A stretch of 64,000 bases of DNA from JAGQIB01 sp041393395 (GTDB lineage: Bacteria > ARS69), in contig JAWKKG010000008.1 in the NCBI GenBank assembly GCA_041393395.1, positions 124,001 through 188,000 on the forward strand, in the 5' to 3' direction. Of the stretch, positions 18,699 through 25,459 are shown in pieces. How positions within the stretch are numbered: the stretch's first letter is position 1; each line of letters opens with the position of its first letter. The notes under the pieces are model-generated. The model saw nothing but the letters and a program-made list of their open reading frames with translations, was not told the origin of the DNA and ran no database searches. Position numbers and translations under genes: made by a program.

Positions 18699-19784
18699 TC
18701 AACCCTCCCGTGCGGTGCCCGAGAAATCCGCGACGATCCCGCCCCCCACCACCCGATCGCCTTCGTAGAAGACGGCCGACTGGCCGGGCGTGATCGCGCG
18801 CTGGGGCTCCTCGAACTCGACACGGACGCCGCCCGCGGGCTGACGCGTGACGAGAGCCGCCGCCGCGCGATGCCGGGAGCGCAACTGGACGAGCACCGAG
18901 AGACGATCGCCTCCGGCCGCCGGCCAGGTTACGTCCCGCAGCGTCGCCACGGTCGCCACCAGCTCTTCCTCGGGTCCCACGACGACTTCGTTCGCACCGG
19001 CCGAGAGACCCACCACGAACACCGGATAGCCCAGGGAGACCCCGAGCCCTCTTCTTTGCCCGACGGTGTAACGCGCCACCCCCCGGTGGGTTCCCACGAC
19101 CTCCCCCGTCCGGGTCACGATCGGGCCCGGCGCCAGCGCGGGCTCCCCCTCCGTCTTGCGGTCCAGGAAGCCGCCGTAGTCTCCATCCGGCACGAAGCAG
19201 ATCTCCTGACTGTCCGGCCGTCGCGCGGTCGACAGCCCGCGCTCCTCGGCGAGCTCCCGCACCCGGGACTTCTCGAGGTCGCCGAGCGGCAGACGGAGGT
19301 GGGCGCGAACGTCACCGGGAATCCCCCACAGCATGTAGCTCTGATCCTTCCCGAGATCGACCGCGCGCCGGATCGCGGGCGGCGTGACGCTCGGGTCGAG
19401 TCGCGCGTAGTGACCGGTGGCGACCGCGTCGCAGCCGAACGCCCGGGCCCTCTCCCAGAGCCCCGGAAAGCGGACCTTCGAGTTGCACTCCACGCACGGA
19501 TTCGGAGTGCGGCCCGCGAGGTAGTCCTGCACGAAGGGCCGGATCACGTGACGGGCGAACGGCTCCTCGAAGTCCGCCACGTAGTGGCGGAAACCGAGGC
19601 GATCGGCCACCGCCCGCGCCGCCTCGATCGACTCGAGGGAGCAGCACGAGCGGTCGTCGCCGTCGCTCTCGCCGTAGCACCAGTTCTTCATCGTGAGCCC
19701 GACGAGCTCGTGGCCCTCCTCCGCGAGCAACGCCGCGGCGACCGAGCTGTCGACTCCGCCCGAGAGGGCCACCAGCACTCGCAT
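18699..19784 (-). CDS. mnmA: tRNA-uridine 2-sulfurtransferase
   Basis: 361 residues. It has the PP-loop SGGVDSS at residues 8-14, the first catalytic cysteine in NPCVEC and the second in SQEICFVPD, so the thiolation pair is intact. MnmA makes s2U34 in the wobble position of tRNA-Glu, -Gln and -Lys using a sulfur relay. Length matches the family. It follows hflC after 6 bp and precedes two serine tRNA genes. Confidence 0.94.
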   Translation of the reverse strand: MRVLVALSGGVDSSVAAALLAEEGHELVGLTMKNWCYGESDGDDRSCCSLESIEAARAVADRLGFRHYVADFEEPFARHVIRPFVQDYLAGRTPNPCVECNSKVRFPGLWERARAFGCDAVATGHYARLDPSVTPPAIRRAVDLGKDQSYMLWGIPGDVRAHLRLPLGDLEKSRVRELAEERGLSTARRPDSQEICFVPDGDYGGFLDRKTEGEPALAPGPIVTRTGEVVGTHRGVARYTVGQRRGLGVSLGYPVFVVGLSAGANEVVVGPEEELVATVATLRDVTWPAAGGDRLSVLVQLRSRHRAAAALVTRQPAGGVRVEFEEPQRAITPGQSAVFYEGDRVVGGGIVADFSGTAREG

Positions 19785-19790
19785 GATCGC

Positions 19791-20729
19791 CTACTTCTTG
19801 CCGCTGCCCTTCAGCAATCGATAGAACTCGCCGTCGGTCGAGAGGACGAGCGTCTCGTCGCTTCCGATCGCGCTCCGGTAGCTCTCGAGCGTTCGGAGGA
19901 ACGAATAGAACTCCGCGTCCCGCCCGTAGGCCCCGGCGTAGATCGCGGTGGCGGAAGAGTCCGCCGCACCGCGGATCTCCTGCGCCCGACGATACGCCTC
20001 CGACTGGATACGCTTGAGCTCCTTGTCCTTCGTCCCTCGAATCTCCGCGCTTCTCCCGAGGCCCTCGGAGCGCAGCTTGTCGCGGATCTTCTGGCGCTCG
20101 GAGATCATCCGGTCGTAGACCGACTTCCTCACGTCCTCGACGTAGTTCACGCGCTTGAAGCGCAGATCCACGAGCTCGACCCCGAACTCCCGGGTCTTTT
20201 CCGAGGACTTCTGCAGGATCTCGGACACGATGGCGGCCTGGCCGACCTGGATCGGCGGCGGCGCGTCCACCTCCTCCGCCGCGATCGTCCCCGCCATGAG
20301 AGCGAACTCCCGATTGGAAGAGCGCACGACCTCGATCAGGTTCACGTTCGCGATCGCCTTGCGCGTCTCGCCGTCCAGGATGTCGTCCAATCGGGTCTGC
20401 GCGCCCCGCTCGTCTCGGACGCGCTGGAAGAATAGCAGCGGATCCACGACCCGCCAGCGCGCGAACGTATCGACCCAGATGAAGCGCTTGTCGAGCGTGG
20501 GCATCTGGTTCGCGTCGCCGTCCCACGCGAGCCAGCGCTTCTCGAAGCGGTTGATCTTCTGGATGAACGGAATCCGCAGGTGAAGGCCCGCATCGCTGAT
20601 CGGGTCACCGACCGGCTTGCCGAACTGCGTGACGATGACCTGCTGACCCTCCGGAACGACGAAGAGCACCGAAGACGCCAGGATGAGAAGGAGACCCGCC
20701 AGGACCAGCAGAGGAAGCCGCTTCATCAC
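19791..20729 (-). CDS. hflC: HflC-type SPFH membrane protein
   Basis: 312 residues: one N-terminal membrane helix (LLVLAGLLLILASSVLFVV), a band-7/SPFH domain, and a long coiled-coil region (about 180-250) with KRIQSEAYRRAQEIRG. HflC pairs with HflK to form a cage around the FtsH protease and controls membrane-protein turnover. Its ATG overlaps the hflK stop by four bases. No ftsH is in the window. Confidence 0.88.
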   Translation of the reverse strand: MMKRLPLLVLAGLLLILASSVLFVVPEGQQVIVTQFGKPVGDPISDAGLHLRIPFIQKINRFEKRWLAWDGDANQMPTLDKRFIWVDTFARWRVVDPLLFFQRVRDERGAQTRLDDILDGETRKAIANVNLIEVVRSSNREFALMAGTIAAEEVDAPPPIQVGQAAIVSEILQKSSEKTREFGVELVDLRFKRVNYVEDVRKSVYDRMISERQKIRDKLRSEGLGRSAEIRGTKDKELKRIQSEAYRRAQEIRGAADSSATAIYAGAYGRDAEFYSFLRTLESYRSAIGSDETLVLSTDGEFYRLLKGSGKK

Positions 20730-21745
20730 TTGCCCTCCTTCTTGCCGAGCGACGCCCCGAGATCGAGGAGAGGGAGAACGCCCCGCACCGACTCGTCGAC
20801 GATCACCGTCTTCCCGACCTGCGGGAGGACCTCACCCATCGTCTCGAGATAGATCCGCCGACGCGTGACGTCCGGCGCCTTCCGGTACTCATCCCACACC
20901 GCGACGAATCGCGACGCCTCACCCTCGGCCCGGTTGACGCGATCGATCGCGTAACCCTGCGCGGACTCCACGAGCGCCTTCGCCTCGCCCTCCGCCTTGG
21001 GGATCTCGCGGTTCAGCTCGGCCTTCGCCTGGTTGATGAGAGTTTCCCGCTCCTGCTCGGCCTGGTTCACCTCGTTGAACGACGGCTTCACCGGCTCGGG
21101 CGGGTTCACGTCCTGGAGCGCGATCAACTGCACGTCGACGCCGAGCTCGTACTGGTTGCAGAGATCCTGCAGCATCTGCACCGCTTCGTCTTCCGCCTCC
21201 TGTCGGCCCGCCGTGAGCACTTCGTCCACGGAGCGATCGCCGATCACGGTGCGCATCACCGCCTCGGTCACGTCCCGGAAGGTCTCCCGCGACGCGCGAA
21301 CCTTGAACAGATAGGCGACCGGATCCGAGATCTTGTACTGCACGATCCACTCCACGTCGGCGATGTTGAGATCGCCGGTGAGCATCAGCGCTTCGTTCGC
21401 CGTGCGGGCGTCGCGCGCATACTGGCTGCGCTGACCGGCCGCCACGGTGCGAAAGCCGAACTCCTCCTTGAGCTGTCGCTGGACCGGGACCTTCGTCACT
21501 CGTTCGATCCCGAACGGGAGGCGCAGATGGAGTCCCGGTTCCGTGGTGCGCACGAACTCCCCGAAGCGCAGAACGACCCCCACCTCCTCCGGATCGATCG
21601 TGTAGAAGGTCGTGCGCAGCGCGACCAGCGCGAGGAGGATGATGACGATCGGGCCGATCGGAATGCGCGGCGTGGGGCGTTGCCGTCCGGATCGGAACAC
21701 GTTCTTGAGAAACTCCTCGACGTTCTCACGGTCGGGGGAGCTCAT
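20726..21745 (-). CDS. hflK: HflK-type SPFH membrane protein
   Basis: 339 residues from ATG 21745, preceded by AAGGAGAGG. After a short cytoplasmic tail comes one membrane helix (IVIILLALVAL), the SPFH domain (YTIDPEEVGVVLRFGE to about residue 240), a coiled coil with EAKALVESAQGYAIDR and a hydrophobic C-terminus. It forms the HflKC complex with the next gene. The glycine-rich N-terminal stretch of the E. coli protein is absent. A promoter candidate lies at 21790-21817. Confidence 0.88.
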   Translation of the reverse strand: MSSPDRENVEEFLKNVFRSGRQRPTPRIPIGPIVIILLALVALRTTFYTIDPEEVGVVLRFGEFVRTTEPGLHLRLPFGIERVTKVPVQRQLKEEFGFRTVAAGQRSQYARDARTANEALMLTGDLNIADVEWIVQYKISDPVAYLFKVRASRETFRDVTEAVMRTVIGDRSVDEVLTAGRQEAEDEAVQMLQDLCNQYELGVDVQLIALQDVNPPEPVKPSFNEVNQAEQERETLINQAKAELNREIPKAEGEAKALVESAQGYAIDRVNRAEGEASRFVAVWDEYRKAPDVTRRRIYLETMGEVLPQVGKTVIVDESVRGVLPLLDLGASLGKKEGK

Positions 21746-21789
21746 CGGCCTCTCCTTGGCTCGGGGTTCAGCATCCCGGTCTCGGAGCC

Positions 21790-21817
21790 AGAATAGCGGA
21801 ATGGACGCGGGCGGCAA
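21790..21817 (-). promoter_or_regulatory. Promoter candidate for hflKC
   Basis: On the minus strand TTGCCG (21812-21817) is spaced 16 bp from TATTCT (21790-21795), 45 bp upstream of the hflK ATG. It could drive hflK-hflC-mnmA and the following tRNAs. Confidence 0.5.
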
Positions 21818-21903
21818 GCGAGGTCGGCGCGCACGGGACGGAAAACGACACCCGACGTCGACCGTGGCGAGTCCGTCCGGCGCGCGCCGGGACAACGACG
21901 ATC

Positions 21904-21930
21904 GGCGCCCGGAGTCGTCCCCCGGGCGCC
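21904..21930 (-). terminator. Hairpin after TPR lipoprotein gene
   Basis: A perfect 9-bp inverted repeat (21904-21912 and 21922-21930, arms GGCGCCCGG/CCGGGCGCC) with a 9-nt loop lies 45 bp past the stop codon of the TPR gene ending at 21975. There is no U-tract, so it may slow polymerase or protect the 3' end rather than act as a classical terminator. Confidence 0.45.
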
Positions 21931-21974
21931 GTCTCTCGTACTCACTCGGCGGTGGGTGCGCGCAGAACCTCCGG

Positions 21975-23174
21975 TCAGTCCAGCCGGTCCTGACTGGCCT
22001 TCCGGCGCTTGAGCTCCTCGATCTTCACGAGCTGCTTCTGGCGCTCGACCTGGTTCTTCGCGTACTCGTCCCAGTCCGGATCCCCGCACGCGAGCGCCTT
22101 CTTGAACTCCCGTTCCGCGCGCTTGTAGTTCTCCAGACCGCCGAGCTTCTCGTACGCCACCCCGACGACGCAGTAGCCGTGAGCCGGGCAGCCGGACTCG
22201 TCCAGCCCCTGGCCCGTCTTCACGCGCTCGATCGCCTCCTGGTAGCGCCCCATGTCGTTGAGCAGCTCCCCGAGCTTGTAGTAGTACGGCGCGCGGTTCG
22301 GGTTCGCCGCAAGCACCTGCTCCCAGGCGTCGATCGCGGCCGAGTAGTCCTTTGCCTCCTCGAGCGCGCGAGCCAGGCCGAGCCAGGACCGGTTGCGCAC
22401 GTCCGCGTCCACCGTTCCCGACGCCGTGGCCACCGCCCGGTAGTATCGCGCCGCGGAATCCCAAGACTCGGCCTTGTTGTACATGTACGCGAGTCGGTAG
22501 TTCGCCCAGTTGACCCAGGCGTCGTCCTTGCCGTGGGCCGGATCGGAAAGGATGTTCTCGTACACCGTGATGGCGTCGGCGAAGAGCTTCTCCTTGTAGT
22601 ACAGCTCGGCGATCTGCTCCTTGAGCGCCACGTTCGTCGGCGCGAGCTCGATCGCCTTGCGGTACGCCTCGATCGCCTCCGGTGTCTTTTTCGCGACGAC
22701 GTAAGCCTTCGCGAGATTCTCGTGCGAGGACGCCGCGTCCGGGCAGAGATCGCGTGCCGTCTCGTACTCGACGATCGCCCGGTCCGCATGCTCATCGGCC
22801 TTGAGGAAAGCGAACGCGAGTCCCGCGTGGGCCTCGCAGTCCTGGGGCGCGACGCTGACGAAGCGCTCGTAGACCTTGACCGCCGTCTCGTAGTTCTCGG
22901 CCTCGATGTACGCATAGCCGAGACGCGGATAGATCTCCTTGCTCTCGGGATCGATCTCCATCGCGTTCCGGTACGCGGCGATGGCTTCCGTGAGGTTGCC
23001 GCTGTCCCGCTGCTGGTCGCCGAGGATCATCGCCTGCTCGAACGGCGTCGCGACGTGCGTCTCCCCGACCGCGCTGAGTTCCGGTCCACCGGAGTTCGAG
23101 CCGCCGCACCCGCCGATTGCCGCTGCGGCCAGCAGGAGGCCGGCGAACGCCCCGCGCTTCCAATTCGTGGTCAT
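21975..23174 (-). CDS. TPR-repeat lipoprotein
   Basis: 399 residues from ATG 23174 (ribosome binding site GGAGG). A lipoprotein signal ends in AIGGC with Cys 23, then about nine TPR motifs run through residues 45-380 with the usual hydrophobic/Ala/Tyr pattern (for example EAIAAYRNAMEIDPE, AIDAWEQVLAANPN). The tail is basic. It probably sits in the periplasm or outer membrane as an assembly scaffold. No enzyme domain is present. A second TPR lipoprotein gene lies 159 bp upstream on the same strand. Function cannot be assigned from sequence. Confidence 0.75.
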   Translation of the reverse strand: MTTNWKRGAFAGLLLAAAAIGGCGGSNSGGPELSAVGETHVATPFEQAMILGDQQRDSGNLTEAIAAYRNAMEIDPESKEIYPRLGYAYIEAENYETAVKVYERFVSVAPQDCEAHAGLAFAFLKADEHADRAIVEYETARDLCPDAASSHENLAKAYVVAKKTPEAIEAYRKAIELAPTNVALKEQIAELYYKEKLFADAITVYENILSDPAHGKDDAWVNWANYRLAYMYNKAESWDSAARYYRAVATASGTVDADVRNRSWLGLARALEEAKDYSAAIDAWEQVLAANPNRAPYYYKLGELLNDMGRYQEAIERVKTGQGLDESGCPAHGYCVVGVAYEKLGGLENYKRAEREFKKALACGDPDWDEYAKNQVERQKQLVKIEELKRRKASQDRLD

Positions 23175-23238
23175 CTCATCCTCCGCGGTGGGGTCTGGGG
23201 GAACGAGCAGGCGCTCGTACTCGCCGCGTTTGAAGCAG

Positions 23239-23269
23239 TACCTTGCGGGAGGTTTCACGGGACTGTCAA
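23239..23269 (-). promoter_or_regulatory. Possible promoter for TPR lipoprotein gene
   Basis: A perfect TTGACA (minus strand, 23264-23269) lies 90 bp upstream of the ATG at 23174. The -10 is ambiguous: AAGGTA at 19 bp or GGTACT at 21 bp, neither a good match. Confidence 0.35.
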
Positions 23270-23333
23270 GGCACGGGCCCGCGAGAACCGGACGCGCGCC
23301 CCGACTCCCGCGGGGTAGCGCGCCGAGCCGAAT

Positions 23334-24062
23334 CTAGTGTCCGTGTCCGTCGTCCGGGGCTTTCACCCCGGAGTCCGCCGCCGTGTTCCCCGCCAGCAGC
23401 GCGTTCACGCGCTCGAGGTTCTCGGCCGCGAGGTTGCGAGCCGGAGTGCCCTCGGGCGCGACCTTCATCACGCGCTCCCACTCGACCTTCGCTTCGTGGA
23501 ACATGTTCGCGTCCGCGAAGAGCACCCCGAGATTGAAGTGGGCGTTCGCGTTGTCCGGATCGAGCGCGAGCGCCTGCATCAGCACTTCCTTCGCCTCGAA
23601 CGTCTTCTTCTCGTTGAAGTACAGAAGCGCGCCCTTGTTCACGAGCGGAACCGGATCTTCGGGCGCGATCTCGTGCGCCTCGTCGTACTGGGCCACCGCG
23701 TCGCTCAATCGTCCGAGGTCCTCGAGCACGAGTCCGTAGTGCACACGGGCCTCGACGTTCTTCGGTTCGGCCTCGACCACCGACTCGAGTGCCACGCGGG
23801 CCGAATCGCGAAGCGCCTTCTGGGGCTCGCCCGGCGCCGTCGCGTCGGCGAGCTTCGCAAACGCCAGGCCCAGGCGGAACTTCGCGGCGGAGTCCTCCGG
23901 GTTCGCGGCGAGTGCAGCTTGCGCGGCCTGGATCGCCGCCTCCGGGTCCCCGATCTCGGCCATCTTGTCGCGACCGCCGGAGCGCGAGGTCGTTCCCGCG
24001 CAGGAACAGAGAAAGCCCAGCATGGAGAGGGCGAGCAGCCCCCGGGCGGACGAGCGCGACAT
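23334..24062 (-). CDS. TPR-repeat lipoprotein with histidine-rich C-terminus
   Basis: 242 residues. The signal peptide ends in FLCSCAG, with Cys 21 the probable lipidated residue. About four TPR motifs follow (residues 38-215), for example NAHFNLGVLFADANMFHEAKV quoted in part as the clearest unit. The last residues are DDGHGH. No catalytic domain. It has its own promoter and lies upstream of a larger TPR lipoprotein gene. The role is unknown; a periplasmic adaptor is the simplest reading. Confidence 0.72.
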   Translation of the reverse strand: MSRSSARGLLALSMLGFLCSCAGTTSRSGGRDKMAEIGDPEAAIQAAQAALAANPEDSAAKFRLGLAFAKLADATAPGEPQKALRDSARVALESVVEAEPKNVEARVHYGLVLEDLGRLSDAVAQYDEAHEIAPEDPVPLVNKGALLYFNEKKTFEAKEVLMQALALDPDNANAHFNLGVLFADANMFHEAKVEWERVMKVAPEGTPARNLAAENLERVNALLAGNTAADSGVKAPDDGHGH

Positions 24063-24125
24063 GAGGTGATCCCTCCGGTGCTTCCGGGAAGTCCAACCGC
24101 GCGGACGAGGCCCCGCGAGGCAGCG

Positions 24126-24154
24126 AGGTTAGGGATGCCCCCGTCGAGTGTCAA
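24126..24154 (-). promoter_or_regulatory. Strong sigma-70-type promoter for TPR lipoprotein
   Basis: On the minus strand TTGACA (24149-24154) is exactly 17 bp from TAACCT (24126-24131), about 65 bp upstream of ATG 24062. The leader then carries GGAGGGAT as ribosome binding site. Confidence 0.7.
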
Positions 24155-24165
24155 GGGACCGGCGG

Positions 24166-24184
24166 CGCCCCCGGGACGGGGGCG
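24166..24184 (-). terminator. GC-rich hairpin after beta-helix gene
   Basis: A perfect 8-bp stem (24166-24173 CGCCCCCG with 24177-24184 CGGGGGCG) with a 3-nt loop lies 30 bp past the stop of the gene ending at 24214, immediately upstream of the next promoter. No U-tract is present. Confidence 0.45.
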
Positions 24185-24213
24185 GCCGACCGGACGATCG
24201 CCCGAAACGCTCT

Positions 24214-25254
24214 CTAGTTGCGGTAGAGGGCCTTCACGCCGGCCCAGGATCGGGTTTCCAGATTCGCCACGGAGACGACGTTGCAGGCGGCGCAGTTCCC
24301 GCCGGGCGACGCATACCCGATGGTCCCGCACGTTCCGATCAGGGCCGGCGAATCCGCACAGAATCCGAAATCGTCGAAATCCGGATCGCAGAAGAACGGA
24401 TCCACCGACGTGTTCCCGCTGAAGCCGACAGAGTCCGCACACGACCCGCCGAACGATCCGAACGCGTTCTCCCAGAAGATGTTGCACGTGACGGTGGGGG
24501 TATTCGTTCCGGCGCAGTAGACCGCCTGACCGCCATCCGAGCCCCAGATCACGTTCCGATCCAGCACGAACGACGAGACCGATCCGTACACCGACGCCCC
24601 CTCCGTCCCGAACGGAGATCGGTTGCGGGCGAACGTGTTGTTCCGGATCGTGGGCGAACCGCCTGCGATCGCGATCGTGCCCCCGCCGGCGACCGTCTCG
24701 TTGTCCACGAACAGGTTGTTCTCCACGATCATGTCGGAGAACTGGAGGTAGATCGCCGATCCGACCGACGCCCGGCACCCGTCGAACAAGCAGTTCGTGA
24801 TCGTTCCACCCGAGACGAACGCGGCGATCGCTCCGCCGAGGGCGTTGTTGTGGTCGAACGTGAAGCCCATTCCGTCGATCTTCGTGGAAGGATTGCCGGC
24901 CACGATGAGGAATGCGGCCTCGCCGCTCGCCGACCCCACGATCCGCGTGGTGTCCGGGCCGTACACCGCACGGATCACGACGCCGGAGGGCACCTCTCCC
25001 CCGCGGATGTAATCGCCCGGATAGACGAGCACGGTGTCGCCGGGCAACGTCGCGGGGCGGGACAGACAGTACTGGATCGAGAGCTGGATCCCGTCCGACG
25101 TGTCGTCGTAGTTGCACGGGCCGTCGCAGCTGCCCGCAGCGCGCCCCACCTTCCACGTCGCCGCCGACGCGGGGCCGAAGCCCGCCACCACGAGGACGGC
25201 GATCCCGAGCCAAAGAGCTCGCCACGGAGAGCCCGCCACCTGAAGACGCTTCAT
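24214..25254 (-). CDS. Secreted beta-helix repeat protein, cysteine-rich
   Basis: 346 residues from ATG 25254, preceded by AAAGGGAG. The signal peptide ends near GPASAATWK. The mature protein contains GDTVLVYPGDYIRGGE and then right-handed beta-helix turns (ITNCLFDGC, MIVENNLFVDN, PTIRNNTFARN). It has about a dozen cysteines, including pairs near the N-terminus (CDGPC) and at the C-terminus (CAAC), suggesting disulfide bonding outside the cytoplasm. It resembles the beta-helix protein at 17161-18060 in its first strands. It is divergent from the second TPR glycosyltransferase. Function unknown. Confidence 0.7.
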   Translation of the reverse strand: MKRLQVAGSPWRALWLGIAVLVVAGFGPASAATWKVGRAAGSCDGPCNYDDTSDGIQLSIQYCLSRPATLPGDTVLVYPGDYIRGGEVPSGVVIRAVYGPDTTRIVGSASGEAAFLIVAGNPSTKIDGMGFTFDHNNALGGAIAAFVSGGTITNCLFDGCRASVGSAIYLQFSDMIVENNLFVDNETVAGGGTIAIAGGSPTIRNNTFARNRSPFGTEGASVYGSVSSFVLDRNVIWGSDGGQAVYCAGTNTPTVTCNIFWENAFGSFGGSCADSVGFSGNTSVDPFFCDPDFDDFGFCADSPALIGTCGTIGYASPGGNCAACNVVSVANLETRSWAGVKALYRN

Positions 25255-25327
25255 CTCGCACTCCCTTTCGTGTGTTCGGGGGCGGGCGCCTTGGGCCAGC
25301 AGGCGCGACACCGGGATTCCGGTCGGC

Positions 25328-25356
25328 ACTATAGCAAGGGGCCCGGAGGCCAGCAA
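25328..25356 (-). promoter_or_regulatory. Promoter for beta-helix gene
   Basis: On the minus strand TTGCTG (25351-25356), 17-bp spacer, TATAGT (25328-25333), about 75 bp upstream of ATG 25254. This is among the best -10 matches in the window. Confidence 0.65.
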
Positions 25357-25375
25357 CCGACGCGGAGACCACCGC

Positions 25376-25404
25376 TTGCGCCGAAGCGAGGCTCTTCCTA
25401 TCCT
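25376..25404 (+). promoter_or_regulatory. Promoter for second TPR glycosyltransferase
   Basis: TTGCGC (25376-25381), 17-bp spacer, TATCCT (25399-25404). It is back to back with the minus-strand promoter at 25328-25356. It argues that translation starts at TTG 25460 rather than at the in-frame TTG 25376, which is the -35 itself. Confidence 0.5.
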
Positions 25405-25459
25405 CCTCTCCGGCCGGTTCGACCGCGTCGACCGCCCCCCACCCGAGCCGGAGAGCTCC

